A DNA stretch of 64,000 nt from Bacillota bacterium (GCA_021791495.1 JAJYWN010000075.1:1-64000), one strand, 5' to 3'; positions 1-8,593 are shown, numbered from the stretch's first letter. Translations and numbers: made by a program. The notes: generated by a model not told the origin, from the letters alone.

Positions 1-1
1 G

Positions 2-193
2 CTGGAGCTGCCCACCAACGACACCGAGCGCGTGGCCAAGGTCTCGTCCTGGATCAAAGCCATGGACGCGTACCCGGCCGAGTTCATCGAGAAGTACCAA
101 AAAGCCAGCCCGGTCACCGGCGCCAAAGCCGACGCACCGGCGAAGGGGGGTCAGAAGACCGGTGGCTTATTCGGAAGGTTCGGCAGACGGTAA
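2..193 (+). CDS. C-terminal end of an unrecognised protein, cut by the window edge
   Basis: The frame is open from base 2 to a TAA at 191-193 and gives the last 63 residues of a protein whose beginning lies outside the window. The visible part starts with a short charged helix-like stretch (VAKVSSWIKAMDAYPAEFIE), continues into an Ala/Gly/Lys-rich linker and ends with the basic tail LFGRFGRR. No domain is recognisable. Its stop lies 32 bases inside the next gene, so the two are probably co-transcribed and translationally coupled. It may belong to the MutL/barrel-sandwich locus, but only its position says so. Confidence 0.6.
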   Translation: MELPTNDTERVAKVSSWIKAMDAYPAEFIEKYQKASPVTGAKADAPAKGGQKTGGLFGRFGRR

Positions 194-1514
194 TTTCCCC
201 GTGGTCCAGATCCGAAAGCTGCGCAAACTGCCCCTGCCCGGTGAAGTCATCGCGCAAGTGGGCGATAAGGTCGAGCCCGAGACCGTGGTGGCGAAGATCA
301 GTCTCAAACCGGGTATCCCTTGGGTGGTGCCGGTAGCCCGCCTCCTCGGCATCGAGCCCGCCGACTTGCCGTCGTCCATGATGCGGCAGATCGGTGACCG
401 GATCAAGACGAAAGAGGTCATCGCCCGCGCCGAGAAAGGTCTGTACGGCCGCAAGGAGTACGAGGCCCCCACCGACGGCGTCATCGAAGAGATCTCCTCC
501 AAGTCCGGCCGCGTGGTCATCCGGGAAGAGTTCGGCAAGGAAGAGCCGCCCATCAGCTTCGACGCCGCCTTCGAACTTGGTGTGAAGCCGAGAGAACTGC
601 CCAAGTTCATGATGAAGAAGATCGGCGACGAAGTGAAGAAGGGCCAGTTCGTAGCGAAGAAGGGTGAGGCGCAGGCCTTTTTCACGAAGAACGCCCGGGC
701 TCCCATTTCCGGCATCATCGCCGAGATCAATGAGTCAACTGGTTATGTCACCATCGCCCGCCCCTTCAAGGAAGTAGTGGTGAAGGGTTACGTCGAAGGG
801 ACAGTCTCTGAGGTCCTTCCGGGGCGCGGCGTGTGGATCGATACACCCGCAGTCCGCATCACCGGTATCTTCGGGGTCGGCCGAGAAACCCACGGCGCGC
901 TGAAAGTCCTGGTGAACAAAGCCTCCGACACGTTGACCCCTGAGATGATCACCTCGGAGTGCGAAGGGAAGATCGTCGTCGGCGGCGCCTTCGCCACCAA
1001 CGAAGCCATCAGCAAGTGTGTCGAGGTCGGTGCGAAAGGCCTGGTCACTGGGACGGCCAGCTATCTAAACCTCATCAACTCCCTGGGCGTGAAACTGGGC
1101 GTCGGCATCACCGGCCAGGAAGACGTGGGTGTCACCGTCATCCTCATGGAAGGCTTCGGCACCCTGGACATGCGGGAGGACGCCTTCACCCTCCTCAAGG
1201 CGTTGGAGGGCCGTCGTGCCTCCATCAACGGCGCCACCCAGATCCGCGCCGGTGCCATTCGCCCCGAAGTCATCGTCCCCTTCCCTGACTATGACAAGCC
1301 CCTGACCAAGGTCACCGTGGTGGACGAGGAACTCTCTCCGGGCCAGCGGGTTCGCCTGATCAATGCCCCTTACTTCGGTATGAAGGGCAAGGTCCTGGCC
1401 CTGCCGCGCGACGCCGTAACGGTCGAGACCGAGGCCAAGGTACCGGTGGTGGAGCTGGAACTGGACGACGGCCGCAAGGTGGTCGTGCCGCGGCCCAACG
1501 TGGAAGTGCTATAG
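162..1514 (+). CDS. barrel-sandwich (lipoyl-like) / KOW-type protein, copy 1
   Basis: This 450-residue soluble protein has no signal peptide or membrane segment. The N-terminal half carries three repeats of a lipoyl/HlyD-like hammerhead pattern: PLPGEVIAQVGDKVEPETVVA (about residues 24-44), MMRQIGDRIKTKEVIA (about 73-88) and MMKKIGDEVKKGQFVA (about 150-165). The repeats are joined by stretches such as APTDGVIEEI and APISGIIAEI. A middle domain (about 210-370) contains GIFGVGRETHG, KIVVGGAF and SINGATQIRAGAIRPEVIVP. The last 60 residues look like a KOW/SH3 barrel (RVRLINAPYFGMKGKVLALP). No lysine sits in a classical biotin/lipoate MKM or DKA context, so a carrier function is not supported. Paralogues at 5367 and 59496 each follow a MutL-type ATPase gene. 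The GTG at 162, behind AAGGGGGG, aligns with the start of the 5367 paralogue. Function unknown. Confidence 0.85.
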   Translation: MAYSEGSADGNFPVVQIRKLRKLPLPGEVIAQVGDKVEPETVVAKISLKPGIPWVVPVARLLGIEPADLPSSMMRQIGDRIKTKEVIARAEKGLYGRKEYEAPTDGVIEEISSKSGRVVIREEFGKEEPPISFDAAFELGVKPRELPKFMMKKIGDEVKKGQFVAKKGEAQAFFTKNARAPISGIIAEINESTGYVTIARPFKEVVVKGYVEGTVSEVLPGRGVWIDTPAVRITGIFGVGRETHGALKVLVNKASDTLTPEMITSECEGKIVVGGAFATNEAISKCVEVGAKGLVTGTASYLNLINSLGVKLGVGITGQEDVGVTVILMEGFGTLDMREDAFTLLKALEGRRASINGATQIRAGAIRPEVIVPFPDYDKPLTKVTVVDEELSPGQRVRLINAPYFGMKGKVLALPRDAVTVETEAKVPVVELELDDGRKVVVPRPNVEVL

Positions 1515-1605
1515 CCAGGAGGCCGCAGGCCTTACCCTCATTAGAGGCGCACCTCAGGTGTAAGAGATAACCTAGACAGCCTCCAGATGGTTTCCAGAAA
1601 CAAAC

Positions 1606-1630
1606 GGGCCGCCCCAGACGGGGGCGGCCC
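1606..1630 (+). terminator. hairpin terminator after barrel-sandwich copy 1
   Basis: GGGCCGCCCC (1606-1615) pairs perfectly with GGGGCGGCCC (1621-1630) across a 5-base loop and is followed by TGTTGTTC, a weak U-rich tail. It lies about 90 bases after the stop at 1514. Confidence 0.75.
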
Positions 1631-2426
1631 TGTTGTTCGTACGCTTCGCGGTTTGCAGACTCGCGACCACTGTTGCGTCAGGATGTACATTTCTTGTATC
1701 GGCTCATTTGCGAAGGCGCATTTTTTCCCTCGCTCGCCTTGGGGGAAGCCCGGGACGGAGGTTCTGGGGGAGCAGACGGTCGAGATGAACTCATACCCGG
1801 GCCCGGAGTCAACATAAGACTCGGTTACGGTCTACCTCTTGGCGGCGGCCTGGCGGCGACAGACGAAAGTCTACAAAAAATGCCCTTTTCGTCAATCTCA
1901 AATACAAGAATCACCACTTCTGGCCTGACGGCCGTCAGGATCCAGCGGTTCGAACCTCTGAGGTGTCCGAGAATTACTTAACCTCGTCTGCGGAGCACTG
2001 CTCGCGGGAACAGGGTGGTAGCCGCTATGAGCAGGACTAACGAAACGGCATCGGTGGGAAGCCGCCCACCGCCCGATCCGGAATGAGGCGAGGTATCCCC
2101 AGGGCCGCGAGGTACAGCACCAGTGTCGCGGCCCTGGCCCCCCACTTCGTGCCTCTCGCCCACACCATCCCGCTTTGGCACACCTCCGCCTGCGTCGCTG
2201 ATGGCCATCACGGGACCGCCGTAACCGCCGGAACCCGCCGCTATTGAACTTCTCCGTCGGCCAGAAAGCCCTGCCGGCATGCTTTCTGGCTACCAGACCC
2301 TGCTTTAGGCAAGTCTATGACCTGAGAGCGCAGCGATTACGACTGACCCGTCGCCGGGCTACCTTTGCCGCCGTCCGGACGGGACATGGGATCGATAAAT
2401 GGCTCTTACAAGGAGGACTTTGCTGG
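1631..2426. other. non-coding stretch with repeats and hairpins
   Basis: No convincing gene is seen here. Open frames up to about 100 codons lack a ribosome binding site and a recognisable composition. The stretch holds a segment at 1687-1726 resembling 8142-8181, an 11-base identity (ACATAAGACTC, 1812-1822) with 8793-8803, and a perfect 16-base palindrome CCTGACGGCCGTCAGG at 1924-1939. It also holds the long hairpin listed at 2100-2136. The ribosome binding site AGGAGG of the next gene is at 2411-2416. Confidence 0.5.
2100..2136. repeat. perfect 11-bp inverted repeat (strong hairpin)
   Basis: CAGGGCCGCGA (2100-2110) and TCGCGGCCCTG (2126-2136) are perfect reverse complements around a 15-base loop. 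There is no U-tract on either side, so a Rho-independent terminator is not well supported. It could be a structural element of an untranslated leader for the gene at 2427 or the end of a decayed element. Confidence 0.6.
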
Positions 2427-2756
2427 GTGGACTTGGTTCCTTTCACTCCAGAGGAGCGAAAAAAGGTGATCGATGACCTGGCCGAGAAGACGCACCGCTA
2501 CGGCCTAACGGTGCCAGGAATCATCGTCGCCGAAAGCATCAAGCCGCTGTCTTTCATCGCCAGCCAGGCCGTGCACTTCTTCTCACCGTTCATCGACGCC
2601 ATGGTCGGCTTCGGCCGCACTTATCGCTACGGCAATCTCCTGGAGGATCGCCAGAACCTGGAAGACTTCATGCTCAGGCTGGAATTCCTTGCAAAAGAGG
2701 AAGACCGCGTCAAGAGACAGAAGGCGCTCGCAAAAAAGGAAGAGCGTTCCCACTGA
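2427..2756 (+). CDS. small unrecognised protein, paralogue of the next gene
   Basis: A 109-residue soluble, helix-rich protein. I start it at GTG 2427, 10 bases after AGGAGG (2411-2416); the frame stays open further upstream but that part has no support. The core is PEERKKVIDDLAEKTHRYGLTVPGIIV, then KPLSFIASQAVHFFSPFIDAM, then a highly charged C-terminal helix (EDRQNLEDFMLRLE, then KKEE). The same order (PERR, then RPISFIGSQAVQFFSPFIN, then EDRKNIDRLLDRIE) recurs in the adjacent gene, so the two are tandem duplicates. They sit directly upstream of the MutL-type ATPase. No known family recognised. Confidence 0.75.
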   Translation: MDLVPFTPEERKKVIDDLAEKTHRYGLTVPGIIVAESIKPLSFIASQAVHFFSPFIDAMVGFGRTYRYGNLLEDRQNLEDFMLRLEFLAKEEDRVKRQKALAKKEERSH

Positions 2757-2834
2757 GCCAAACAAAAGCAGCTGGCAACTGAAGGAGCGACGCGGCGCCG
2801 CGGCGAATGCATTTTGCCGCGAGGTGAAGTCTCG

Positions 2835-3242
2835 ATGTTGACCGAGATCACGCCTGAACGCCGGGACGAGATCATCGAATGGCTTGCGAAACAGGTGGTC
2901 AAACGCGGCCTTTCGACACCGGCGGTCATCTTCGTGGAAATGTCCCGTCCTATTAGTTTCATCGGCAGCCAGGCCGTCCAATTCTTCTCGCCCTTCATCA
3001 ATGTGGCCCTGAACAGCCAGCTATCGTCGGAAATCGCTCTCGTCATGGAAGACCGTAAGAACATCGACCGCCTCCTGGACCGGATCGAGGAACTCACGAC
3101 GGAGCAGGACCGGACAGAGAGAGAATGGCGGAAGAAGGAAAAGGAGCGTCGCGCCCGGGAACTCGCGGAACGCAAAGCCTCCGGTATCACCGTTACGAAT
3201 ACGCCGGCCAAGTTCATCGGGAACCTTTTCAAGAGGAAGTAG
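2835..3242 (+). CDS. small unrecognised protein, tandem paralogue
   Basis: A 135-residue protein starting at ATG 2835 behind GAGGTGAA (2821-2828). It shares with the previous gene the motif FIGSQAVQFFSPFIN and the surrounding helices. It then has a longer lysine/arginine/glutamate-rich, probably coiled-coil tail (about residues 75-115) and ends NLFKRK. The hydrophobic SQAVQFFSPF segment is too short for a clear membrane span and may be an amphipathic membrane- or partner-binding helix. Separated from the MutL-type gene by about 240 bases without a clear terminator. Function unknown. Confidence 0.8.
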   Translation: MLTEITPERRDEIIEWLAKQVVKRGLSTPAVIFVEMSRPISFIGSQAVQFFSPFINVALNSQLSSEIALVMEDRKNIDRLLDRIEELTTEQDRTEREWRKKEKERRARELAERKASGITVTNTPAKFIGNLFKRK

Positions 3243-3479
3243 TACCGGGCATTCCCCGGTGACTTCCGCACGGGGCTCGACACCGGTCGGGCCCATTCTT
3301 TTTGCAGGCACAGGGTGTCGCTTTTTGCTGTTTCTTGCGGTTACGTCAGGAAGGGATTTTCTCTCTATCACCGAACTAACGTAAATCATGCCTTTTGGAG
3401 CTGAGCCCTTCATCTCACTCTAAGTTACCGCCGGGGCTCTGGCCAGCGCTAGTCGAAAGCAAGGGAGGAGAGGGCTAGT

Positions 3480-5351
3480 TTGTCGGAGACCAAGCACGAA
3501 GCAAAGTTCCAACTCGACCGCGAGATAAACTCAATCCTCGCCACTGACTGCGGCAGCACGACAACTAAGGCTATCCTCATCGAGAAGGTCGGGGACGAGT
3601 ACCGCCTCATCCATCGCGGCGAAGCCCCTACCACGGTGGAGGCGCCTTTTGAGGACGTGACGGCCGGAGCCCGGAACGCCATCCGCGAACTGGAAGAGCT
3701 GACCGGGAAGAAGTTCCTATCCGACGAAGGGGTCATCACCCCGAGGCAGCCCGATGGTAGCGGCGTGGATATCTTCCTGTCCACGTCCAGCGCCGGCGGC
3801 GGCCTGCAGATGATGGTCGCGGGGGTTATCAAGATCATGACCGCCGAGAGCGCGCAGCGCGCCGCCCTCGGCGCCGGCGCCATCGTCATGGACACCATCT
3901 CCATCGACGACGGACGCCTGCCACACCAGAAAATTCAGCGCATCCGCCACCTCCGCCCCGACATGATCCTCCTCTCGGGCGGCATCGATGGCGGGACCAT
4001 CACGCACGTCGCCCAGATCGCCGAACTGATCTCCGCCGCCGAGCCCAAGCCCCGTCTGGGCATTGGCTTCAAGCTGCCGGTCATCTATGCCGGCAACACC
4101 GCGGCCCGCAAATACATCAAGGATATCCTCTCTGAGAAGACCGACCTCCGCGAGGTCGACAATCTCCGCCCCGTCCTTGAAAAAGAAGTCCTGGGTCCCG
4201 CCCGCGAAGAGATCCATAACCTCTTCATGGAGCACGTCATGGCCCAGGCCCCCGGCTACAACAAGCTGATGAAATGGACCCCCGTGCCCATCATGCCGAC
4301 TCCTGGCGCCGTGGGCCTTGGGATGCAGAACGCCGCCCGCGAGCATAACATGTCGGTCATCGGCGTGGACATCGGCGGCGCCACCACCGACGTGTTCTCC
4401 GTCTTCGGCGACGATTTCGAGCTCTTTAACCGCACGGTGTCGGCGAACCTGGGCATGAGCTACAGCATCTGCAACGTGCTACTGGAAGCCGGGGTCGCCA
4501 ACATCATGCGGTGGGTGCCCTTCGACATCGACGAGGGCGACCTCCGAAACCGTATCCGGAACAAGATGGTCCGCCCCACCACGGTCCCGCAGACCCAGGA
4601 CGACCTCATCATCGAGCAGGCCATTTCCCGCGAAGCCTTGCGCCTGGCGTTCGAGCACCATAAGAGCCTGGCCGTCGGCCTCCGCGGCATCCAGCAAGCC
4701 CGCGACGCCGGGTCGGCCTTCGACCAGACCCTGACCGGCCAGAGCCATATCGACCTGATGAAACTAGGGATGCTGATCGGCTCCGGCGGCGTGCTCTCCC
4801 ACGCCCCGCGCCGCGTCCAGTCGGTCATCATGATGCTGGATGCCTTCCAACCGGAAGGCGTGACCCAGTTGGCCGTGGACTCCATCTTCATGATGCCGCA
4901 GTTAGGCGTGCTCTCCACCGTGCACCCGAAGGCATCGGCGCAGGTCTTCGACCGCGACTGCCTCATCCGGCTCGGCACGGCCATCGCCCCCGTAGGCCCC
5001 GGACGCGAAGGCCAGGAGACCATGCGCGTGAAGGTCACCTACGCCGACGGCAAGGTGGTCGAAGAGACTTCGACCTTCGGCACCATCAAGGCCCTTCCGC
5101 TCGCCGTGGGCGAAACGGCCGAAGTGGAAATCCACCCAGGCCGCTCCTTCGATATCGGGCACGGTGCCGGCCACCGCGCCACCATCACCGCCAAAGGCGG
5201 CACCGACGGCATCATCCTTGATTCCCGCGGCCGCCGCCCCTTCTCCCTGCCGGACGACAAGGCCACCCGCATCAAGAAGCTGGTGGGATGGTTCGATTCC
5301 ATGAATGTCTACCCGCCGGAGACCATCGCCCGGTTGAAGAAGGCCAATTGA
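3480..5351 (+). CDS. MutL/GlmL-type ASKHA ATPase, copy 1
   Basis: A 623-residue protein of the glutamate mutase MutL (GlmL) family, whose known member is the accessory gene of glutamate mutase. The ASKHA (actin/Hsp70-like) nucleotide motifs are intact: phosphate-1 ATDCGSTTTKA (about residues 20-30), phosphate-2 VIGVDIGGATTDV (about 293-305) and an adenosine motif LIGSGGVLSHAP (about 431-442). Start TTG at 3480, behind GGGAGGAGAG. No glutamate mutase S or E gene and no B12-binding motif lies nearby, so the family name should not be read as its role. Its partner is more likely the barrel-sandwich protein 15 bases downstream. Probable role (inference): an ATP-dependent switch or chaperone for that protein or for a membrane complex. 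Confidence 0.85.
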   Translation: MSETKHEAKFQLDREINSILATDCGSTTTKAILIEKVGDEYRLIHRGEAPTTVEAPFEDVTAGARNAIRELEELTGKKFLSDEGVITPRQPDGSGVDIFLSTSSAGGGLQMMVAGVIKIMTAESAQRAALGAGAIVMDTISIDDGRLPHQKIQRIRHLRPDMILLSGGIDGGTITHVAQIAELISAAEPKPRLGIGFKLPVIYAGNTAARKYIKDILSEKTDLREVDNLRPVLEKEVLGPAREEIHNLFMEHVMAQAPGYNKLMKWTPVPIMPTPGAVGLGMQNAAREHNMSVIGVDIGGATTDVFSVFGDDFELFNRTVSANLGMSYSICNVLLEAGVANIMRWVPFDIDEGDLRNRIRNKMVRPTTVPQTQDDLIIEQAISREALRLAFEHHKSLAVGLRGIQQARDAGSAFDQTLTGQSHIDLMKLGMLIGSGGVLSHAPRRVQSVIMMLDAFQPEGVTQLAVDSIFMMPQLGVLSTVHPKASAQVFDRDCLIRLGTAIAPVGPGREGQETMRVKVTYADGKVVEETSTFGTIKALPLAVGETAEVEIHPGRSFDIGHGAGHRATITAKGGTDGIILDSRGRRPFSLPDDKATRIKKLVGWFDSMNVYPPETIARLKKAN

Positions 5352-5366
5352 AAGGAGTGATGACAG

Positions 5367-6491
5367 GTGGCCCACGCATACACGCCTGGATTGAAAGTAA
5401 CTGAACAAACGGTCATTCATAAGACCCGCAGACTTCCCCTTCTCGGCGAAGTTCTGGTAAAAGAAGGCGACCTGGTCACTCCCGAAATGGTGGTGGCCAC
5501 GACCAATATCCCCGGCAACCCGCAGACCATCAACGTCGCCAACCAACTCGGTATCGAAGCCGAGGACGTGGAAGGCGTCATGGTAAAGAAGCAAGGTGAC
5601 CAGATCAAGAAGGGTGACCGCATCGCCTACTACAAGGCCTTCTTCGGTCTCATGAAAAAAGAAGTGCTTTCACCCATCGACGGATACGTGGAAATGGTGT
5701 CGCCAGTCACCGGGCAGGTAGCCCTGCGCGAACCCCCCATCCCGGTGCAGATCGAGGCCTACGTCAAGGGGCGCGTTTCTTCCGTCATCCCGAAGGAAGG
5801 CGTGGTCATTGAGACCAAGGGCGCCTTCATCCAGGGTATCTTCGGCGTCGGCGGCGAGGTCCAGGGCGTCATCAAGTGCCTGGCGAAGAGCCAGGACTAC
5901 GTCCTCGACGCGGCCGACATCAAGCCCGAGCACAAGGGCTGCATCGTGGTGGGTGGCTCGCTGGTGACGGGCGCCGCTTTGAAGAAGTGCGCTGAGTACG
6001 GAGTCAAGGGCGCGGTGGCGGGCGGCATCGTCGACACCGATCTCATCAGTTACCTTGGGTACGACATCGGCGTGGCCATCACCGGCCATGAGGACGTGCC
6101 GACTACGGTCATCATCACCGAAGGCTTCGGCAAGATCACCATGGCGGCGAAGACCTATAACCTCCTCCGTGACCTGGACGGCTGGGTCGCCTCCATCAAC
6201 GGCGCCACCCAGATCCGCGCCGGCGTCATGCGGCCGGAGATCATCGTTCCGGATTACGTGCCGAAGCACAAGGCGGTCGATGCCGCCGCTTACGCCGAGG
6301 GCATGGTGCCCGGCACGCCCATCCGCATCATCCGCGAGCCATACTTCGGCCTCGTGGCTGAAGTGGTGGAACTGCCGCCGGAACTCCAGATGATTGACAC
6401 CGAGTCCCACGTGCGTATCCTCAAGGCCAAGCTGGCGAGCGGTGAGATCGTCACCATTCCCAGGGCCAATGTGGAGATCATTGAAGGCTAG
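5367..6491 (+). CDS. barrel-sandwich / KOW-type protein, copy 2
   Basis: A 374-residue paralogue of the protein at 162, with two rather than three hammerhead repeats: PLLGEVLVKEGDLVTPEMVVA (about residues 24-44) and MVKKQGDQIKKGDRIA (about 72-87, followed by SPIDGYVEMV). The conserved middle domain has GIFGVGGEVQG, GCIVVGGSLVTG and SINGATQIRAGVMRPEIIVP, and the C-terminal KOW-like barrel has PIRIIREPYFGLVAEVVELP. GTG start at 5367 with AAAGGAG 9 bases before it; only 15 bases separate it from the MutL-type gene, so they form one operon. Cytoplasmic by sequence (no signal peptide). Function unknown. Confidence 0.85.
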   Translation: MAHAYTPGLKVTEQTVIHKTRRLPLLGEVLVKEGDLVTPEMVVATTNIPGNPQTINVANQLGIEAEDVEGVMVKKQGDQIKKGDRIAYYKAFFGLMKKEVLSPIDGYVEMVSPVTGQVALREPPIPVQIEAYVKGRVSSVIPKEGVVIETKGAFIQGIFGVGGEVQGVIKCLAKSQDYVLDAADIKPEHKGCIVVGGSLVTGAALKKCAEYGVKGAVAGGIVDTDLISYLGYDIGVAITGHEDVPTTVIITEGFGKITMAAKTYNLLRDLDGWVASINGATQIRAGVMRPEIIVPDYVPKHKAVDAAAYAEGMVPGTPIRIIREPYFGLVAEVVELPPELQMIDTESHVRILKAKLASGEIVTIPRANVEIIEG

Positions 6492-6525
6492 CGGGTGACA
6501 ATGGCGAACGGCTAACACGGAGTCT

Positions 6526-6552
6526 GGAGGCCCGGAAGGAATCCGGGCCTCC
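6526..6552 (+). terminator. terminator hairpin of the MutL/barrel-sandwich operon
   Basis: GGAGGCCCGGA (6526-6536) pairs with TCCGGGCCTCC (6542-6552) around the loop AGGAA, about 35 bases after the stop at 6491. The same 27 bases occur again in the same orientation at 8605-8631, on the far side of the insertion element. Confidence 0.75.
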
Positions 6553-6674
6553 CTCGTGTTTGGCACTTAACCAGATAAATGACACTCATCTGAGCCGAGG
6601 AAAGTGGTTGTCCTCGGCTTTTCCTTTTTGTGTTATACTAGTTATGTCACTAGAGATGGGGAGGGGGTTTTCCC

Positions 6675-6878
6675 ATGGGCTACCCGACCAAGGTCCAACT
6701 CATCCGGCGCAAGAACAGCGAGCAATGGTACATTAACTTCCCGTCGGCGATCGCTCAAGCCATGGACTTCGAGCGGGGTGAGATGGTGGAATGGATCATC
6801 GAGGACAAAGAGCAATTGGTCCTACGCAGACTCAACGCTCCATCGTCGGTCCTCAAAAATAAACCGCAACCGGAGTGA
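6675..6878 (+). CDS. AbrB/MazE-like small DNA-binding protein of the insertion element
   Basis: A 67-residue protein with the swapped-hairpin AbrB pattern: QWYINFPSAIAQAMDFERGEMVEWIIEDKEQLVLRRL. It starts at ATG 6675 behind GGGAGGGGG, with a TATACT (-10-like) at 6634-6639. It overlaps the start of the transposase remnant by four bases. From memory, similar small proteins precede transposases of this type in other Firmicutes, so it is more likely a regulator or accessory of transposition than the antitoxin of a toxin pair; no toxin gene follows. The frame appears intact although the transposase is dead. Confidence 0.75.
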   Translation: MGYPTKVQLIRRKNSEQWYINFPSAIAQAMDFERGEMVEWIIEDKEQLVLRRLNAPSSVLKNKPQPE

Positions 6879-8109
6879 TCGAGTCCTTCGATTCTCTTTG
6901 GGCTCAGACGCGGCCGGCTTTCAAGCAGGAGCGGTCATGGCGGCGGGCCAGATCTCAGGCTTTGGGATGCGCTGGTGGCCCTCGGGCGCCATACCGTCAG
7001 CGGAATGCTCAACGCCACCGGCCAGCAGTTCGTCGACTGGTCGGCGGCATACCGGCTCTTTTCGCTGGAGGACACCCTGCTAAGAAAGCGCGGCCGGAAG
7101 ATTGCCGACACGAGTTGGCGGCGGGATCCTCTGGGGCCGCCATTCTGCAATAACTTCATCTGGGCCCAGCGGTTTGTCCAGGTGGCGGCGGCGTTGCCCG
7201 AGGGCCCCTGCCCGTCGCGGGCCAGAGCCATCCCCATTGACATGCTCCATTGCCCTCCCCTCGAAAACCACGCAAGAATGCTCCCGTGGAGCTGTGGGAG
7301 CAGTATCGCAAGGACTGTCTTGCCACCAGGATGAGCGTCCGTGGGGCTGAGAGGGTGGTTGCCCTGCGCGCGGCGCTGGACTCTGACGGCCAGGACAACC
7401 GGCGAGTGGTGGTGTCCGCCGACGGGAGCTACACCAATACCGCCATGATGGCGACGCTGCCCGACCGCACGACGTTTATCGGCCGCCTTCGCAAGGATGC
7501 CAAGCTCTACGCTTTGCCCGAGCCGAATCCCGGCCGCGGTCGACGCCGCATCCATGGTCACGCCATGCCGACTCCCGAACAGATCCGCCAGGGCGATACC
7601 GTTCCCTGGCGCCAGGTCCAGGTCTATCTGGCCGGGCAACGCATCACGGTCGAGTGCAAGGAAGTCGGTCCTCTGCGCTGGCGCGCCACGCGCGGACGCG
7701 ATCTGCGCCTGGTGATTATCAGGCCCCTGGCTTACAGGCCAGCCAAAGGGCAGCCTCTCTGGACTACCGTGATCCCGTCTACCTCATCTGCACCGATCCG
7801 GAACTGTCCTTGGAGAGGTTGGTGCAGGCTTATCTATGGCGCTGGGAGATCGAGGTCGGCTTCCGCGACCAGAAGACGCTCCTTGGCAGCGGACAAGCTC
7901 AGGTGCGGACGGTACCCGGCGTGGAGAGGGTTCCGGCCCTGATCGCCGCGGCCTACGGCTTTATGCACCTGGCCATGACCGACACCAGGACGGCTGTCTT
8001 GCCCCGGCCACGTTGGCAGAAGCCGCGCCCTGACCAGCGATGCACCACCCAGCAGGCGATCAACGTCATGCGCATGCAACTCTGGGGGCGAGCTCTGGGA
8101 GTCAGGAAC
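6875..8109 (+). pseudogene. transposase remnant (DDE, IS4/IS701-like), frameshifted
   Basis: Pieces of one transposase can be followed across three frames. MIESFDSLWAQTRPAF opens at 6875. The frame changes near 6960, giving ALGRHTVSGMLNATGQQFVDW, then DTLLRKRGRKIA after what looks like an internal deletion. It changes again near 7250 (PRKPRKNAPVELWEQYRKDC, then VVVSADGSYTNTAMM with a candidate catalytic Asp). It changes a third time near 7740 (DYRDPVYLICTDPELSLE, then YLWRWEIEVGFRDQKTLLG with the candidate catalytic Glu). Similarity to the second copy ends at WGRALGVRN (8109), after which the frame runs into unrelated sequence. At least three frameshifts and a deletion make it inactive. Confidence 0.8.
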
Positions 8110-8430
8110 CAAAGTCCCGGAAGCGGGCCGGCGGCGGTAGGACATTTCTTGCTAAAACCCTTACCGGAAGGCGCGTTTTTTGCACATCGCTCTCATGCCG
8201 GGACAGGTACAGGCGGCGTAGGAGGGTCTCCGGAGTCCTCGACGGGCGCCCTGCGGCTTTTAGTAGACTATAATATGTCATTATGGTCTACTTCTGGAGA
8301 CGCGGTCGACTGAGAATGCAAGAAATGCTCATTCGAAGAGGGCGAAATACAGAGATTACCTAATTCGGGCCGCCGCCAACGGCCGAATATCAATGCGGGT
8401 CCCCAACCTGGGGACACGCATCTCGATTTT
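8110..8430. other. non-coding sequence inside the insertion element
   Basis: After the transposase fragment ends there is no gene. The piece 8142-8181 resembles 1687-1726: ACATTTCTTG, 15 variable bases, then GAAGGCGC and a run of T. This hints that a further repeated element was inserted here before or after the IS decayed. Confidence 0.4.
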
Positions 8431-8458
8431 GGCACTTAACTAGATAAGGAACACCTTC

Positions 8459-8593
8459 ATGCGAAGGCAAATCTGGGGACGGGCACTGGGCGTCAGGAAT
8501 TTCGGGGACTTCGTGAGGCGAGAGAGAGCATTGGCCAAGTCCTCAAAAAAGCTTCATGACCCGGTAAGCGCGGTGCTCTGTGCTGCAGGATAG
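8459..8593 (+). pseudogene. transposase C-terminal fragment of the nested, internally deleted copy
   Basis: An open stretch of 44 codons starting QIWGRALGVRN after three residues matches the end of the broken transposase (QLWGRALGVRN at about 8077-8109). It continues with what is probably the authentic C-terminus (FGDFVRRERALAKS...), stopping at TAG 8591-8593. It lies about 20 bases after a copy of the left-end motif (8431), so almost the whole transposase is missing from this copy, as in a MITE derived from the same IS. Confidence 0.65.

Noticed and set aside
1673-1981. 102-codon frame in the first non-coding stretch
   Set aside because: No ribosome site, no family, and it runs over repeats shared with non-coding sequence at 8.1-8.8 kb.
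5670-6566. 298-codon minus-strand frame opposite barrel-sandwich copy 2
   Set aside because: Asp/His/Leu-rich antisense shadow of a conserved gene.
6675-7153. Toxin-antitoxin pair formed by the AbrB-like gene
   Set aside because: The following frame is a transposase N-terminus, not a toxin.
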